Shown in pieces: positions 61,651 through 64,000 of a DNA stretch of 64,000 nt (position 1 is its first letter; every line of letters starts with the position of its first letter). The position numbers and the translations under genes are program-made. The DNA is from Tomocerus qinae (taxonomy: Eukaryota > Arthropoda > Collembola > Entomobryomorpha > Tomoceridae): the NCBI GenBank assembly GCA_020055645.1, contig CM034549.1, positions 18,435,930 through 18,499,929 on the forward strand, read 5' to 3'. The notes under the pieces are model-generated. The model was not told the DNA's origin. It was given only the letters and a program-made list of their open reading frames with translations, and made no database searches.

Positions 61651-62547
61651 TATTCGTCGTCAACTCAAGAGACAAATCAAGTGAAGGAGATGGAAACCAC
61701 GAAGGAACTATAACTGAATTCAGCATCAAGACATCTCTATCTGGCACTATAACTATATCGTTCACCGGATATGTAAGATATACACACACCGGTAATCCCA
61801 GCTTGTTAAAAGTTTCAAACCCTTTCCTTCCTTCGAATCATGGCAATTTAGAATTTGAGTCTGGAGTCGTTCGAGGCAGAATGGAAGGGCTAACTTTCTC
61901 CACACGTCCCATGGTTTCCCTCCTAATGACCCGAATGGGTGGTGTGCCGCATTTTATTTCTCGTCCAACTCCTATCTCTATCTCCACAGCCAGAAAAGAC
62001 TAAGAGGGCTGTAATGGATTAAATGCTCTCGCTCCTTTACCCAGCCTCGTTAACTTGTACATACACACATTCATACAGATCTGAAGAGGAAGGCATTAAG
62101 GAGGAAGACTAATATTACTTCCTACTCCCTCCTTTCACTCCCGCCCGCCTTAAATCCACTTTCTCATTTACTTTTGTCATCCTAAAGACTTTACCCGCTA
62201 AATAACTGCCTTTCACTACCCTACTCACAAATAACTCAGGTAACTCAGTCTAATTGCATTAATATCCTGCCTATTATACACAAATGCAAGTCTAGTCTAC
62301 CTTTAAAAATTAATATCTCTTGAATTTAATACAAAACTGAAAACTAAATTGCAAGCGAGATCTATAATTTAATATATTAATGATTTGTAAATCAAATGCA
62401 CCAATTATTTACCTGACACCATATTATTAGAAATAATAATTCGCCCAATGAACTTTTGCTATTATTTTTTTATTGTGAATTTTAGACTAAGAGTAGGATT
62501 TTTATCGAATTCTTATCTAGTTACATCATTTATTACGCATTACTCTG

Positions 62548-63114
62548 CTATTCCAAAAAGTTAAATCTACGGGTGAATACTATGGACCCTCCAGTGATCT
62601 CCGGTTTCTTGTCTCCCTGTAAGTGTTAAAAATTAACCTGTATAGTCATTCTATTCGTTCAATTGTTATGGTTAGAACAAAATTTCAGAAATGGAAGAAT
62701 AATATAGCAATTATTTACATACATTTTCATTCTCGCTGATGGCAACCGTGCGACCTACAGCAATATTTTCACCTTTGCCTTCGTCTTCCCAAATTTTTGC
62801 TGCCACCGCTGCGTCTACTGTATTCCCATTTTTGAACCAGTCAACCTCCGGCTGAAAGCAGAGATATAATTAATCAAATACATTTTACGTTGTTACTTTC
62901 ATAACTTACAAGACAGAAGTTTAAAGGTAGTTAGTTTTATGTAAAATCCAATTGTATAGTACTAGAATTGATTTACTTGGCCCAATTTGGAGTCGGATGC
63001 ACCGACTATCTCCGCCAATTCTGAAGCAGGCAAGACAGCGGCTAAACTGAAGTGACACGGAAGTACGATGATGTATATGGCTAGTAAAAATAGAGTTTTC
63101 ATTCCTTCCTTCAT
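62548..63114 (-). CDS. Small secreted protein of unknown family, 3 exons
   Basis: Exons on minus are 63114-62977 (46 codons), 62851-62723 (43 codons) and 62616-62548 (22 codons plus TAG). Both introns are GT-AG (gtaaat/ctttcag and gtatgt/acttacag) and phase 0. The 111-residue product starts MKEGMKTLFLLAIYIIVLPC, a clear signal peptide probably cut after HFSLA. The mature part is about 86 residues, mixed charge and without cysteine. PEVDWFKNG resembles the Trp-containing strand of I-set immunoglobulin domains, but the disulphide cysteines and the rest of the fold are not apparent. The start is the first in-frame ATG after a TTG-only open stretch. I do not recognise the family. Confidence 0.65.
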
Positions 63115-64000
63115 TTCTACTGATTCAGTTTTCGAAGAATGCTTGTTTGCTAAGTGATTTTTTTTACGAGGAGAAGAATTTCTTGCCAAGTGCAGTTTAG
63201 ATTATTTAAAGCACAGAGTTTATGGTTTATCAATTTTATTTACCCTGCTTGCTTTCGGAAATTGCAATTTGAGTGGTCTTAAAACTGTTGTTTCGTAGCC
63301 AATTTTAGAAACTTACAATTTCTCGGATTAAGAAACTTACGAACTTAACTGTTTCTTTCAGTTTCTACTATCTAGATGTTTTTATAAGCGCCTGATTTCT
63401 AAACTGCTCTGGACTTATCCTAACTTCTAAATGAATGGTATGCATAAATTTTGCTACCATAATCTCCAGCTTATCAGTGTCACTAGGACCATATGGCTTA
63501 AGTTCAATATTGAATAAATTGAAATAGAAGGATGATTAAAAATCTAGCTACCCTTCTTTACTTCGAATGAGAAAAAGATTACGTACCTACAGATTATTGC
63601 GTAGTTATCCTAAGCTGGTAATTTTCTTTCAGTTGCACTACAGTCACTATTATTCCCTATAGCACTATAGCATTTGAAAGTGTTGGTACAGATTTCATTT
63701 GCTTCTTAAACAGATAAACATTGTTAGCCAATATAAATTTTCTTTTTTTAACGGACTCTAATGAAAGTTTTCACCACAGTAGTCACTAATGTGCAGAGAC
63801 ATGACTGAATTTACTCAATTAATTTGATAACGATATTCAATGTAGATGTAATTACTTTCACCAGACAGAAATGAGAGAAAAAATGCCCATTTCAAATGTT
63901 TACATACTAAAATCTAGATTATATTTGCCAAGAAATATTTGCTCTAGTAATTTGCAAAACTAATTTTGCTACACCTTCCACTAAAGTACTATTCGAATGC
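63115..64000. other. Upstream flank of the small secreted gene
   Basis: Presumed promoter region of the minus-strand gene ending at 63114, then AT-rich sequence to the window edge. No gene recognised. Confidence 0.6.

Larger units (their letters stand above)
57255..62547. other. Repeat-rich intergenic region
   Basis: I see no recognisable gene. The region holds an 18-bp perfect hairpin (57781-57838), a 311-bp palindrome (58152-58462), the 30-bp minisatellite (60031-60440) and a possible TATA/initiator promoter (61615-61650). The plus strand is purine-biased at 58880-59450, which leaves the minus strand open in two frames without coding character. Confidence 0.65.

Noticed and set aside
61575-62003. 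Plus-strand open frame of 142 codons
   Set aside because: No recognisable domain. Its first part covers the possible TATA/initiator promoter and contains splice-donor-like words; it is more likely chance.
1-64000. tRNA, rRNA, CRISPR or bacterial features
   Set aside because: I looked for tRNA arm motifs and array-like direct repeats and saw none. The gene structure is clearly eukaryotic, so bacterial features are not expected. A tRNAscan-SE run would be needed to exclude tRNA genes fully.

Overview
This is AT-rich, intron-bearing nuclear DNA from an invertebrate animal, most likely an arthropod. The reasons are GT-AG spliced genes with introns from about 0.1 to 18 kb, a Bruno/CELF-type RNA-binding protein with insect-like RRM sequences, PIF/Harbinger and Mutator-type DNA transposons, and no operon-like packing. 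The species cannot be named from the sequence alone.

Layout. (1) Positions 1-32326 (+) hold all but the 5' end of a CELF/Bruno-like gene. Eleven exons join in frame into about 465 residues with three RRMs, a poly-glutamine linker and a canonical C-terminus. Most of this interval is intron, including an 18.2-kb intron inside RRM1. (2) 32327-39701 is intergenic with nothing recognised. (3) 39705-42151 is a complete-looking PIF/Harbinger element with perfect 14-bp terminal inverted repeats and a TAA target-site duplication. Its transposase is cut off before the DDE domain, while its MADF-BESS accessory gene is intact over four exons. (4) 46749-53912 is a cluster of CAP-superfamily (GAPR-1-like) genes: two on the plus strand within a tandem duplication of about 1.8 kb, two on the minus strand, and one plus-strand pseudogene between them. 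All four intact genes share one architecture: a 150-nt first exon with a signal peptide, a phase-0 intron, then a CAP domain and a hydrophobic C-terminal tail that suggests a GPI anchor. The two plus-strand copies have lost the first histidine of the CAP tetrad. (5) 54617-57254 (-) holds a Mutator-like transposase and a YqaJ-type PD-(D/E)xK nuclease in two overlapping frames. It is flanked by three separate inverted repeats, one with 129-bp arms. (6) 60031-60440 is a 30-bp minisatellite with a higher-order pattern. (7) 62548-63114 (-) is a three-exon gene for a 111-residue secreted protein of unknown family.

The genes do not form one pathway. The CELF gene is a conserved host locus. The region to its right is accessory sequence shaped by transposons and by local gene duplication. 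The most interesting points are the CAP cluster (tetrad loss, tail-anchored secreted form, fresh duplication or conversion), the half-broken Harbinger element that keeps its DNA-binding partner, the frame break in the Mutator-YqaJ element, and the long hairpin-forming palindrome at 58.2-58.5 kb.
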